Positions 54,033-64,000 of a stretch of DNA of 64,000 nucleotides are shown piece by piece. The number at the start of each line of letters is the position of its first letter. Positions within the stretch are counted from its first letter, which is position 1. Below the pieces are notes generated by a model. The model was not told where the DNA came from. It searched no databases and saw nothing but the letters and a program-made list of their open reading frames with translations. Made by a program: the position numbers and the translations under genes. Source of the stretch: an uncultured Alphaproteobacteria bacterium (GTDB lineage: Bacteria; Pseudomonadota; Alphaproteobacteria; HIMB59; GCA-002718135). The DNA lies in NCBI GenBank assembly GCA_902601455.1, contig CACKNC010000003.1:31505-95504 (forward strand). Direction: 5' to 3'.

Positions 54033-55070
54033 CTAAATAACTTTAGTTTCTCCATGTTTCATGGATATAAATTCATTATTTAATAAGTTTTTTTCAGCAC
54101 TAAACTTTTTTAAAAGTTTAGGAGGTTCATCCATTGGTTCATCTGTAAGCTGAAATGTACCCCAATGCATCGCCACGGAATGTTTTGATTTTAAATCTTT
54201 GTGAATTTGAATTGCCTCTTCAACATTGCAATGATGATCTTTCATAAACCAGCGTGGCGCATAAGCTCCAATAGGAATTAAAGCAAGATCCATAAAACCA
54301 AATTTTTTTTGAATTGTTAAAAAATCCTTTGAGTATCCTGTGTCACCAACGAACATACATTTAAAATCTTTTGTTTCAAAGATCCACCCACACCATAATG
54401 TTTTGTTTGTGTTAAAAGATCTATTACTCCAATGTTGTACAGGAACAGAATGAATTGTTAGGTTTTTATATTTTGTATTATCCCACCATTCTAATTCCTT
54501 AACATTTATTGCACCAAAACTTTTTAACAATTTTTTTAATTTAAACGGCACCAAAATCAATGGCTGGTTATTTTTTTGCTTTCTTGTTATCTGAAGTATT
54601 GTTTGATAATCTAAGTGATCATAGTGGTTATGAGAAATTACAATTATATCAATTGCAGGTAAATCCTCTATTGATAAACCTGGCGGAGTTGTTCTTGAAG
54701 GGCCAGCAAATATTACAGGTGAAGCTCTTTTTGTTAAATGAGGATCAGTTAAAATATTAATACCATCTATCTGTAAAAGAAAAGAAGCATGACCAATCCA
54801 GGTAAGAGTTTTTTTAGTTCTGTTTTGTTGTAAAAATCTTGGATCATTTTTAACTAAGGGAAATGATATTGGCTCTGGTTTAGTTGACTCTTTGCGCCAC
54901 TTCCAAAACTCTTTGAAAGATGCCATTTTATGACTGATATAATTATTATAAAAAATTCCATCTTTAAATACTGGTTTATTAAAAATTTCTTTAGCAAGTA
55001 ATTTATTCGACATTATAATTACCCCAATAGTGGAGATTAATATTTTTTTTAAAAAATTTCTTCGAAACAT
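54033..55070 (-). CDS. MBL-fold metallohydrolase (UlaG/NAPE-PLD-like) with Tat-type signal
   Basis: This 345-residue protein starts FRRNFLKKILISTIGVI, a twin-arginine plus hydrophobic segment that looks like a Tat signal. The body is a metallo-beta-lactamase fold: TLTWIGHASFLLQIDGINILTDPHL, the metal motif ISHNHYDHLDYQTI (HxHxDH), CMFVGDTGYSKDF and VAMHWGTFQLTDEP. The layout and PSRTTPPGLS match NAPE-phospholipase D/RomA-like proteins rather than beta-lactamases. The substrate is unknown; a phosphodiester lipid is possible. It is convergent with the ABC operon and separated by a 175-bp gap from katG. Confidence 0.87.
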   Translation of the reverse strand: MFRRNFLKKILISTIGVIIMSNKLLAKEIFNKPVFKDGIFYNNYISHKMASFKEFWKWRKESTKPEPISFPLVKNDPRFLQQNRTKKTLTWIGHASFLLQIDGINILTDPHLTKRASPVIFAGPSRTTPPGLSIEDLPAIDIIVISHNHYDHLDYQTILQITRKQKNNQPLILVPFKLKKLLKSFGAINVKELEWWDNTKYKNLTIHSVPVQHWSNRSFNTNKTLWCGWIFETKDFKCMFVGDTGYSKDFLTIQKKFGFMDLALIPIGAYAPRWFMKDHHCNVEEAIQIHKDLKSKHSVAMHWGTFQLTDEPMDEPPKLLKKFSAEKNLLNNEFISMKHGETKVI

Positions 55071-55203
55071 TTTAGTATATTATGGGGTTTATTAAATATA
55101 CCTCATTATTTAAATAAATAGTTTATTATTTTTTTTTAGCAATTCCGTTATCGATCATTTGCTGAAACATATGTTTAAAGGGGGCTATTACTTTAAAAGG
55201 TTA

Positions 55204-55233
55204 AATTACGACCATGCTTAAATGGTCGTAATT
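55204..55233 (-). terminator. Likely terminator hairpin downstream of katG
   Basis: A 12-base perfect stem (55204-55215 with 55222-55233; arms contain ATTACGACCAT and ATGGTCGTAAT) and a six-base loop lie 13 bases after the katG stop on the minus strand. The following minus-strand sequence is only moderately T-rich (TTAACCTTTT), so termination may be imperfect. Confidence 0.7.
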
Positions 55234-55245
55234 AATAAAATATAT

Positions 55246-57417
<2,172 letters not shown>

Positions 57418-57456
57418 TTAAATTAAAGCAAAGAAAAACAAACCAGAATTTAAAAA

Positions 57457-57873
57457 TTATTTTAATTTTAATGTGAATTTTTTTGGTTTCCAATCTGAGG
57501 GCGCTAATTCAAAATCAGCATAATCAAAACCAGGTGCAACTGTACAGCCAATTAAACTATATTCACCATTTGATTGCATTGCAAACCAGTTATTAGCTTC
57601 AACCACTAAGTGAAAATTATTATTTTTCCCTAAAATGACCGATGTAAAATCAACGCCATCTTTTGATATATAAATAGTAATTGGGTCACCCTTGTAAAAA
57701 TGTAATATTTCATTTTTTGTTAAACGATGCCAATGTGAACACTCATCTTTTTGGAGCATATAATAAATTAAACTTACATTATTATTTTCATCACGAAATG
57801 ACTCAGAGAAGTGACCACCTTCAGGATGAGCAATCATTTTTAATTCTTTAATTATGTGTTGAATATCAGTCAT
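57457..57873 (-). CDS. DUF985 cupin-family protein
   Basis: This 138-residue single-domain cupin has AHPEGGHFSESFRD at the start of the barrel, YYMLQKDECSHWHRLTKNEILHFYKGDPITIYI with conserved His/Glu residues, and VGCTVAPGFDYADFELAP (here IGCTVAPGF) near the C-terminus. These identify the RmlC-like DUF985 family, possibly a sugar or small-molecule binding protein. The function is unknown. It lies 13 bases from ribA and may be co-transcribed with it. Confidence 0.9.
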   Translation of the reverse strand: MTDIQHIIKELKMIAHPEGGHFSESFRDENNNVSLIYYMLQKDECSHWHRLTKNEILHFYKGDPITIYISKDGVDFTSVILGKNNNFHLVVEANNWFAMQSNGEYSLIGCTVAPGFDYADFELAPSDWKPKKFTLKLK

Positions 57874-57886
57874 AAAAAACTGGAAA

Positions 57887-58477
57887 TTAGATTAAGTGAC
57901 CAAGCTTTTTAACTTTTGTTGATATATATTTTTCATTATATTTATTGGTACTTGAGTAAAGAGGTACTCGCTGATTAATAACAACACCCATTGCTTCTAG
58001 TGCTTTTATTTTTTTTGGGTTGTTTGTCATTAAGTCCACTTTTTTGATTCCAAGAAAATTAATCATATCAGATACAATCCCATAACCTCTCTCGTCTTCT
58101 TTGAAACCTAATTGATGATTAGCTTCGACTGTATCTAACCCTTTATCTTGAAGGTTATAAGCTCTAATTTTATTTGATAAACCAATACCTCTCCCTTCTT
58201 GTTGAAGGTAAAAAACTACACCTCGACCTCGCTCAGCTATTTGAGTAAGTGACTCAGTTAATTGAAAGCGACAATCACAACGCATACTAAAAAAAGATTC
58301 TCCTGTTATACATTGAGAGTGTATTCTGCTTAAGACAGGTTCATTGGTTAATAAATCACCCATCCCTATTGCTAAGTGATCTTTAGAGTCTTTTTCATCA
58401 GTAAAAGCGTGAACAGTAAACTCTCCCACATCTGTTGGCAGTTTGCTTGTTTCAATAAATTTTAGTGTTGATGTCAT
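57887..58477 (-). CDS. ribA: GTP cyclohydrolase II
   Basis: This 196-residue zinc enzyme catalyses the first committed riboflavin step from GTP. Zinc ligands are Cys56, Cys67 and Cys69 in QCITGESFFSMRCDCRFQ. The catalytic region YLQQEGRGIGLSNKIRAYNLQDKG and VEANHQLGF follow, with the C-terminal DLMTNNPKKIKALEAMGVVI. It is the monofunctional form without a fused RibB domain. It is in a minus-strand run with hisI and hemB upstream. Confidence 0.96.
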   Translation of the reverse strand: MTSTLKFIETSKLPTDVGEFTVHAFTDEKDSKDHLAIGMGDLLTNEPVLSRIHSQCITGESFFSMRCDCRFQLTESLTQIAERGRGVVFYLQQEGRGIGLSNKIRAYNLQDKGLDTVEANHQLGFKEDERGYGIVSDMINFLGIKKVDLMTNNPKKIKALEAMGVVINQRVPLYSSTNKYNEKYISTKVKKLGHLI

Positions 58478-58522
58478 AAGTATATTATTGCTTTATGCCT
58501 TTATATTTAATTGTAAATAAGA

Positions 58523-58996
58523 TTATAGCTTTGTAGGGTTGGGAGCATCCCCATAAACTTCCTTAGGATCAAAAACTTTTTCTTTTTCCTCAAACTGTAA
58601 GACGGTAGATGAGTTATTGTCTCCAAAAGGAATACTTCTATAAAAACAAGACCTATACCCTACATGACAGCTAGCGCCACCTAGTACATCTACACGCAAC
58701 CACACACAATCTTGATCATCATCAATTCTTATTTCTTTTATTTTTTGGATAAGTCCGCTTGTCTTACCTTTATGCCATAATGTTTTTCTACTTCGTGAAT
58801 AATACACCGCTTCACCTAATGAGATTGTTTTTTTAAACGCTTCTTCGTTCATATACCCTTGCATTAGTACTTCTCCAGAGTCAAAATCTGTTGTTACAAC
58901 TGGTATTAGTCCATCGTGATCAAATTTTGGTGCTAGTTCAGTTGACTCTTCAACTTGCTCAATTGTTTTTCTTTGTTCAAATTTAATATCACTCAT
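58523..58996 (-). CDS. hisI: Phosphoribosyl-AMP cyclohydrolase
   Basis: This ~157-residue enzyme opens the purine ring of PR-AMP in histidine synthesis. The ATG at 58996 ([10 protein letters not shown]) is preferred; a longer form from 59026 would run further into hemB. Motifs: [42 protein letters not shown], and the metal-binding [22 protein letters not shown]...RSCFYR with the Asp and Cys ligands. It sits away from the main his operon, overlapping the hemB end by eight bases. Confidence 0.95.
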   Translation of the reverse strand: MSDIKFEQRKTIEQVEESTELAPKFDHDGLIPVVTTDFDSGEVLMQGYMNEEAFKKTISLGEAVYYSRSRKTLWHKGKTSGLIQKIKEIRIDDDQDCVWLRVDVLGGASCHVGYRSCFYRSIPFGDNNSSTVLQFEEKEKVFDPKEVYGDAPNPTKL

Positions 58997-59993
58997 TGTT
59001 AAGTTCCTTGGCAATCTCTTTTGCAAAATAAGTTAAGATACCATCAGCGCCAGCTCTTTTAAATGATAAAAGAGACTCTTTTATTACCATAGAATCCAAC
59101 CAGTTATTATCAATTGCACCTTTAATCATGGCATACTCACCTGACACTTGATAAGCAAAAGTAGGTATCTTGAATTCTGATTTCACTCTTTGAATTATAT
59201 CAAGATAAGGCATGCCTGGTTTAATCATCACCATATCAGCACCTTCACTTATATCTAAAGCAACTTCTCTTAATGCTTCATCGCTATTTGCAATATCCAT
59301 TTGATAAGTAGACTTACTTCCACCTTTTAAATTTCCAGAAGAGCTAATAGCATCTCTAAATGGACCATAAAATTTTGAAGCATATTTTGCAGCATAAGAC
59401 AGTATTAATGTATTATGCAAATTATTGTCATCCAGAGCTTTTCGTATTCTTCCCACTCGTCCGTCCATCATATCTGATGGCGCAATAATATCACAACCTG
59501 CATTTGCTTGAACGAGGGCTTGTTTCTCTAAAATTTCAAGTGTTGCATCATTGTCAACTACATCATTAACAACTAACCCATCATGTCCGTGACTCGTAAA
59601 GGGATCTAGAGCAACATCACAAATTACACCAAGGTCAGGAAAGTTTTTTTTGATTGATTTGATTGTTCGGCAAATTAAATTATTTTCATCAATTGCCTGA
59701 GATCCATTTTCATCTTTTAAAGCACTATCAATTTGTGGAAATAATGCGATGGCAGGAATTTTTAATTTTGCTGCAGTTTCTAATTCTTTTAAAATATTAT
59801 CAATAGAATATCTAAAAACACCTGGCATAGAATTTATTTTTTCTGCAATATTACTTCCTTCACAGACAAATAACGGCCAAATTAAATCATTAACTGACAA
59901 ATTATTTTCGCTGACCATTCTTCTTGAAAACTCTTTCATACGAAGTCTTCTTAGTCGAGTAGTAGGAAATTGGCCTAGATTAAATTTGGACAT
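58989..59993 (-). CDS. hemB: Delta-aminolevulinic acid dehydratase (porphobilinogen synthase)
   Basis: This 334-residue barrel enzyme condenses two ALA molecules in haem synthesis. The N-terminal [18 protein letters not shown] is typical, and the allosteric/metal region lies around [18 protein letters not shown]. The Schiff-base lysines are in [18 protein letters not shown] and [14 protein letters not shown]. The C-terminal [13 protein letters not shown] and [15 protein letters not shown] are conserved. It follows thrS after five bases. Confidence 0.97.
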   Translation of the reverse strand: MSKFNLGQFPTTRLRRLRMKEFSRRMVSENNLSVNDLIWPLFVCEGSNIAEKINSMPGVFRYSIDNILKELETAAKLKIPAIALFPQIDSALKDENGSQAIDENNLICRTIKSIKKNFPDLGVICDVALDPFTSHGHDGLVVNDVVDNDATLEILEKQALVQANAGCDIIAPSDMMDGRVGRIRKALDDNNLHNTLILSYAAKYASKFYGPFRDAISSSGNLKGGSKSTYQMDIANSDEALREVALDISEGADMVMIKPGMPYLDIIQRVKSEFKIPTFAYQVSGEYAMIKGAIDNNWLDSMVIKESLLSFKRAGADGILTYFAKEIAKELNNE

Positions 59994-59998
59994 ATTAA

Positions 59999-61921
59999 TT
60001 AATTTGGTGAAAGTGATTCTTTTTTTAGGTCGTTAATTAATTCATCAAGTTTAACGACTGTTGTATTTTGACTCCCTAGACGTCTAACAGATACAGTTTT
60101 TTCTTCAGCTTCTTTTTTTCCAACAGCAAGAATTACGGGTATTTTTGCATTACTATGTTCGCGAATTTTATACCCAATTTTTTCATTTCTAATATCTGCT
60201 TCTGCACGTAGTCCATTTTTAATTAATTGTTCTTTAACATCATAAGCATAGCTATCTGATTCAGATGTAATTGTTGCAACTACAATTTGAGAAGGAGATA
60301 ACCATAATGGTAAATGCCCTGCATAGTGTTCAATTAATATCCCTGTAAATCTCTCTAAGGAACCAAATAGAGCTCTGTGCAACATAACGGGAACTTTCTT
60401 TTGACCATCTTCAGCAACATATGTTGCCCCAAGTCTGCCTGGCAAATTTAAATCTACTTGCAGTGTTCCGCATTGCCAATCACGGCCAATTGCATCCCGC
60501 AAAACAAACTCAAGTTTTGGACCATAAAATGCTCCTTCACCTGGGTTGAGAGTATATTCAAGACCTGTAGCTTCCATTGCTTGCATTAATGCTTGTTCTG
60601 CTTTGTCCCAAACAGCATCCTCACCAACACGCTTTTCAGGTCTATCAGAAAACTTTATCCTGACATCATTAAAGCCAAAATCTTTGTAAATATTTAGTAT
60701 TAGATCACAAACAATTTTGCTCTCTTCTGTAATTTGATCTTCAGTACAAAATATATGTGCATCATCTTGAGTAAATGCTCTAACTCGCATTAATCCATGC
60801 AAAGCACCTGATGGTTCATAGCGATGAACTTTTCCAAATTCAGCTAATAAAAAAGGAAGGTCTCGGTAACTTTTTAATCCCTGTTTAAAGACCTCAACAG
60901 CACCGGGGCAATTCATTGGTTTGATAGCATATATCTTGTCATCTTTTGCTTCAGTTCTAAACATCATTTCACTAAATTTATCCCAATGACCAGAAGTTTC
61001 CCACAATGACTTATCCATCATGTCAGGTGTATTAGTCTCGACATAGCCTGCCTTATCTTGTCTGTTTCGCATATAATTTATTAGAGATTGAAATAACTTC
61101 CATCCTTTTGGATGCCAAAATACAGCGCCAGGAGCCTCTTCTTGAAAGTGAAATAAATCCATTTCTTTTCCAAGCTTACGGTGATCTCTTTTTTCTGCTT
61201 CCTCAATTTGTCTTAAGTGATTTTCTAATTCCTTCTCGTTCCTCCAAGCAGTTCCATAAATACGAGTTAGCATTGTATTATCAGAGTCGCCTCTCCAGTA
61301 AGCACCTGCAACTTTCATTAACTTAAAACCTTTACCAATCTGTTCTGTACTCATCATGTGTGGACCACGACAAAGATCAAGCCACTCACCTTGTTTATAT
61401 ATTGTTATTTCTTCATCTGATTCTAAATCTGTGATTAGTTCAACTTTATATTCCTCACCTTTTTCTTTAAAAAAATTTATTGCTTCATCACGTGACCAAA
61501 CTTCTCTCGTAAATTTTTCACCCCTATTAATAATCTCGTGCATTTTCTTTTCAATTTTTGGTAGGTCAGAAAGAGTAAAGGGTTCTTTTCTTGCAAAGTC
61601 ATAATAAAAACCATTTTCAATTGAAGGCCCTATAGTAACTTGTGTCCCAGGAAAAAGGGATTGAACCGCTTCAGCCATAACATGTGCACAATCATGTCTA
61701 ATGATATCTAAAGCGTCTTCGTTTTCTCTTTTAATTATAACAACTTTACAATCTTCATTCAGCTCTAATGAAAGGTCACAAATTTTCCCATCAATTTGGA
61801 TTGCGACTGACTCTTTGGCAAGAGATTTAGATATTTGATTTGCAAGTTCAAAACCAGAGATACCTTTTTCTACTAATTTTGTATTTCCATCTGGAAAAGT
61901 AATTGTAATATTATTGCTCAT
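59999..61921 (-). CDS. thrS: Threonyl-tRNA synthetase
   Basis: The ATG at 61921 ([20 protein letters not shown]) gives 640 residues; a start at 61936 would run deeper into cysS. Domain order: N-terminal TGS-like domain, the editing domain with [24 protein letters not shown], and the class II core (motif 2 around [20 protein letters not shown] and [20 protein letters not shown], motif 3 [25 protein letters not shown] with the Arg-type contact). The C-terminal anticodon-binding domain follows. It overlaps the cysS stop (ATGA). Confidence 0.97.
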   Translation of the reverse strand: MSNNITITFPDGNTKLVEKGISGFELANQISKSLAKESVAIQIDGKICDLSLELNEDCKVVIIKRENEDALDIIRHDCAHVMAEAVQSLFPGTQVTIGPSIENGFYYDFARKEPFTLSDLPKIEKKMHEIINRGEKFTREVWSRDEAINFFKEKGEEYKVELITDLESDEEITIYKQGEWLDLCRGPHMMSTEQIGKGFKLMKVAGAYWRGDSDNTMLTRIYGTAWRNEKELENHLRQIEEAEKRDHRKLGKEMDLFHFQEEAPGAVFWHPKGWKLFQSLINYMRNRQDKAGYVETNTPDMMDKSLWETSGHWDKFSEMMFRTEAKDDKIYAIKPMNCPGAVEVFKQGLKSYRDLPFLLAEFGKVHRYEPSGALHGLMRVRAFTQDDAHIFCTEDQITEESKIVCDLILNIYKDFGFNDVRIKFSDRPEKRVGEDAVWDKAEQALMQAMEATGLEYTLNPGEGAFYGPKLEFVLRDAIGRDWQCGTLQVDLNLPGRLGATYVAEDGQKKVPVMLHRALFGSLERFTGILIEHYAGHLPLWLSPSQIVVATITSESDSYAYDVKEQLIKNGLRAEADIRNEKIGYKIREHSNAKIPVILAVGKKEAEEKTVSVRRLGSQNTTVVKLDELINDLKKESLSPN

Positions 61922-63300
61922 GAATCTTTTCGCCAAATAGTCCCGTTATTTGTATCTTCTATTTCAATACCTTTTATTTTGAGTTTATCTCTAATTTCAT
62001 CCGCCAGTTTAAAATCTTTATCGCGTCTAGCTTCATTGCGTTGATTTATCAACCCTTCTATTTCTTCTTTTTCAGGATTTAACGATTGATTGTAACCAAG
62101 CCAAACATCAGGATCTTCCCTTAATATACCAAGAATTTTTCCAGCCGCGATAAGGTTATTTTTAATATTAATTTTTTCATCTTTATTGGCCGTAGATAGT
62201 TTGTTGGCTAATGTATTAAGATGAGCCAATAATTTAGGAGTATTTAAATCATCTAATAAACTTTCCATAACATCTTCAGATAAATTTTCTGATGTTAATT
62301 CTATATCTTGTAGATCTTTTAAAGAGCGATAAAGACGATCTAACATTTTACTGTTTTGATCTATTATTTCTTTAGTCCAATTCAGAGGTTGTCTGTAATG
62401 AGCCGACAAGAGCGTTAATCTTAATACCTCTCCACTGTATTGATTTTTTAAATTGTGAACTAATCGAATATTGCCAATTGATTTTGACATTTTCTCTCCT
62501 TCAACATTAACAAAACCATTATGAAACCAAAAGTGCGCAAAACTATCAGGGTCATGATTTTTATGTAATGAGCAAGTTTGGGCAATCTCATTTTCATGAT
62601 GTGGAAAAACTAAATCCATTCCACCGCTATGAATATCAAAGGGTAGTCCTAATGTTTTTTCGGACATTGCTGAGCACTCTAAATGCCAACCTGGTCGACC
62701 AAATCCCCAAGGTGACTCCCAACCTGGCATAGGGTCAGGTGATGGTTTCCATAAAATAAAATCTGCCGGATCTTTTTTAAAAGGAGCTACATCAACTCTA
62801 CTTCCAGCAATTTGTTCATCTCTGTTTCTTTTAGACAGAATACCGTATTTTGAATAGCTTGGCACATGAAATAATACATGGCCATTCTTTTCGTATGCAT
62901 TACCACTGTCCATTAATTTTTTAATAAGATCTATCATCTCATTAATATGATCAGTTGCTCGTGGCTGAACATCAGGAAGTTGCACATTAAGATAACCCAT
63001 ATCTTCGTTATAAATTTTTGTGTATTTTGTCGTTAAATTTTTAATAGGCTCATTGAGTTCATGAGCTGCTTCTATAATTTTGTCATCAATATCTGTGATG
63101 TTAGAAACATAGGTAACTTTTTTAAATTGCGTTCGCAAAACATTTATTAAAAGATCATTTGCAACAGCCATTCTAGCATTACCAATATGAGCAAAGTTAT
63201 AAACTGTTGGTCCACACGCATAGACTCTGACATGGCTTTCATCTACAGGTTTAAAAATTTCTTTAGTTCCTGTTAATGTGTTGTGAATTTTTAAGACCAT
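61918..63300 (-). CDS. cysS: Cysteinyl-tRNA synthetase
   Basis: This 460-residue class I enzyme has the HIGH-type motif [18 protein letters not shown], with the zinc Cys in the same region. The other zinc ligands lie in [18 protein letters not shown] and [15 protein letters not shown], and the KMSKS loop is [13 protein letters not shown]. The C-terminal helical anticodon domain and a short tail ([25 protein letters not shown]) complete it. It is coupled to thrS by a four-base overlap and preceded by the DUF2141 gene after 13 bases. Confidence 0.97.
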   Translation of the reverse strand: MVLKIHNTLTGTKEIFKPVDESHVRVYACGPTVYNFAHIGNARMAVANDLLINVLRTQFKKVTYVSNITDIDDKIIEAAHELNEPIKNLTTKYTKIYNEDMGYLNVQLPDVQPRATDHINEMIDLIKKLMDSGNAYEKNGHVLFHVPSYSKYGILSKRNRDEQIAGSRVDVAPFKKDPADFILWKPSPDPMPGWESPWGFGRPGWHLECSAMSEKTLGLPFDIHSGGMDLVFPHHENEIAQTCSLHKNHDPDSFAHFWFHNGFVNVEGEKMSKSIGNIRLVHNLKNQYSGEVLRLTLLSAHYRQPLNWTKEIIDQNSKMLDRLYRSLKDLQDIELTSENLSEDVMESLLDDLNTPKLLAHLNTLANKLSTANKDEKINIKNNLIAAGKILGILREDPDVWLGYNQSLNPEKEEIEGLINQRNEARRDKDFKLADEIRDKLKIKGIEIEDTNNGTIWRKDS

Positions 63301-63313
63301 AAATTAAGAGCGT

Positions 63314-63736
63314 TTAATAATTCAACTCTATCTCAACCGGAACTCCATGTTCCAACATTATTGCAGCTTTTTTAAATTTCGGAGGTCCTTTGGGATTGTA
63401 ATTATTGCTGAAAGCAAATCCTTCTTTAGGTCGCCAAAAAAGACCTGTTTTCAATTCACCATCATTATCTTCATCGTGATATATTACAAATGCAATTTGA
63501 CCCTCATGTATTTTTGAAAATGGTACGGTAACTTCGCCCTTACTTGCTTTTTTTCTGATTATTTCAATTGCCTGATCTTCATTAAGAAAAGCATCTTGTG
63601 AGTCATATATGGCTACATGAATGTATCCTTTTTCATGCTCCACATTTGGTATAATAAGCGTCCCATGCGATAAAACTACGCTAGAGAAAAATAATACAAG
63701 CAAAAAAACAATTTTTTGAATAAAAGTATATTTCAT
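63314..63736 (-). CDS. DUF2141 periplasmic protein
   Basis: This 140-residue protein has a signal peptide (KIVFLLVLFFSSVVLSHG). A beta-rich DUF2141 domain follows: GYIHVAIYDSQDAFLNEDQ, VTVPFSKIHEGQIAFVIYHDEDNDGELKTGLFW and PKEGFAFSNN...FKKAAIML. The acidic DEDNDGELKTG loop resembles a calcium-type DxDxDG loop, a feature of the family. The function is unknown. It is the first gene of the minus-strand run through cysS-thrS-hemB and is divergent from the gene at the window end. Confidence 0.88.
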   Translation of the reverse strand: MKYTFIQKIVFLLVLFFSSVVLSHGTLIIPNVEHEKGYIHVAIYDSQDAFLNEDQAIEIIRKKASKGEVTVPFSKIHEGQIAFVIYHDEDNDGELKTGLFWRPKEGFAFSNNYNPKGPPKFKKAAIMLEHGVPVEIELNY

Positions 63737-63764
63737 ATATTTTACCTAATTATAATAGATTTAC

Positions 63765-64000
63765 GTGCTGAACAATAAAGAATACCTCAATAAGATTTTT
63801 CAATCAAATAAACCACTAATAATCTATAAAACTGTTGGTGGATACGACGTTTATACTGATTTCAAAGAGAAGATCACTCTAAACTCTAAGAATTTCAAAA
63901 ATTTTCTTAACAAGAAAACTTTACAATTAAAGTCTCCAATAAAGGAATTAAATTGTTATGTAGGTTTTTTTGGTTTTCAGCTTTTATGTGAAAATATTAA
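63765..64000 (+). CDS. Probable anthranilate/aminobenzoate synthase component I (5' part, cut by window)
   Basis: An open frame from GTG at 63765 (an in-frame stop lies just upstream at 63756) continues to the window edge, 78 codons. The N-terminal part reads KPLIIYKTVGGYDVYTDFK and ends SPIKELNCYVGFFGFQLLCENI. The GFFGF segment resembles the GGLFGYxxY region at the start of chorismate-binding component I enzymes (TrpE/PabB). Only the poorly conserved N-domain is visible, so the choice between TrpE, PabB or another protein is open. Confidence 0.45.
   Translation, partial: MLNNKEYLNKIFQSNKPLIIYKTVGGYDVYTDFKEKITLNSKNFKNFLNKKTLQLKSPIKELNCYVGFFGFQLLCENI

Noticed and set aside
55128..55172. Minus-strand 14-codon frame MFQQMIDNGIAKKK in the MBL-katG gap
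   Set aside because: There is no ribosome site, and it is too short to identify; it could be a gene remnant but nothing supports this.
61489..61494. CACGTG hexamer in thrS as a third parS site
   Set aside because: Flanks (TCAT before, ACCA after) do not match the parS core, unlike the two sites near mnmG.

Overview
The window is a gene-dense, very AT-rich piece of a Gram-negative chromosome. The gene order cnoX-LON domain, mnmE-mnmG-rsmG-parA-parB, maf-aroE-coaE-dnaQ-Tim44-Smr, hslV-hslU, hisB-H-A-F-E, hrcA-grpE-dnaK-dnaJ-dapB is typical of Alphaproteobacteria. Low GC, tiny or negative intergenic distances and the lack of any insertion sequence, prophage, CRISPR array or visible tRNA/rRNA gene point to a streamlined, probably marine, alphaproteobacterium (SAR11/HIMB59/AEGEAN-169-like habit). 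That lineage call is an inference from style, not from a marker comparison.

Layout. 1-8.5 kb: thioredoxin-like CnoX (cut by the window start), a LON-domain protein, UbiH-type hydroxylase, FtsK, a LolA-like carrier, a degenerate response-regulator-like protein, the YggS-type PLP protein, and a strongly expressed-looking porin with operator-like palindrome and terminator. 8.5-12.4 kb: leuS-lptE-holA. 12.4-20.4 kb, all minus strand: parB-parA-rsmG-mnmG-mnmE, an acyltransferase, and rho. After an AT-rich gene-free gap (about 20.4-20.8 kb) come plus-strand maf-aroE-coaE-dnaQ-Tim44-lysozyme-Smr. The gap sits where the alphaproteobacterial chromosomal origin is found, and two parS-like palindromes lie 4 kb away. 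25-30 kb, minus strand: DUF3108, a GT39-type glycosyltransferase, a two-domain PAP2 phosphatase, hslU and hslV. 30-34 kb: a histidine operon with an embedded GNAT gene and a HIT gene. 34-38 kb: BON lipoprotein, rsmI, an LpoA-like lipoprotein, rdgB, rph. 38-44 kb: hrcA-grpE-dnaK-dnaJ-dapB and a DUF2244 gene. 44-54 kb: pyruvate carboxylase behind a structured leader with a tiny ORF, a lipoprotein, upp, and a complete BMP-type nucleoside ABC transporter. 54-64 kb, mostly minus strand: an MBL-fold hydrolase, katG, cupin, ribA, hisI, hemB, thrS, cysS, DUF2141, and the start of a probable anthranilate/aminobenzoate synthase component I gene.

How it fits together: most genes are housekeeping. The nucleoside transporter beside uracil phosphoribosyltransferase suggests nucleobase/nucleoside salvage, and pyruvate carboxylase gives anaplerosis. 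KatG gives peroxide defence. dnaK and hslV share a CTTG-N18-CCAT promoter-like element that suggests common RpoH control. No clearly new multi-gene system was found. The observations most worth testing are the tiny-ORF/hairpin leader of the pyruvate carboxylase gene, the candidate origin with parS-like sites and an apparently reversed strand composition, a T4-type lysozyme in the usual place of a murein transglycosylase, and a start-codon-sequestering hairpin inside the nucleoside transporter operon.
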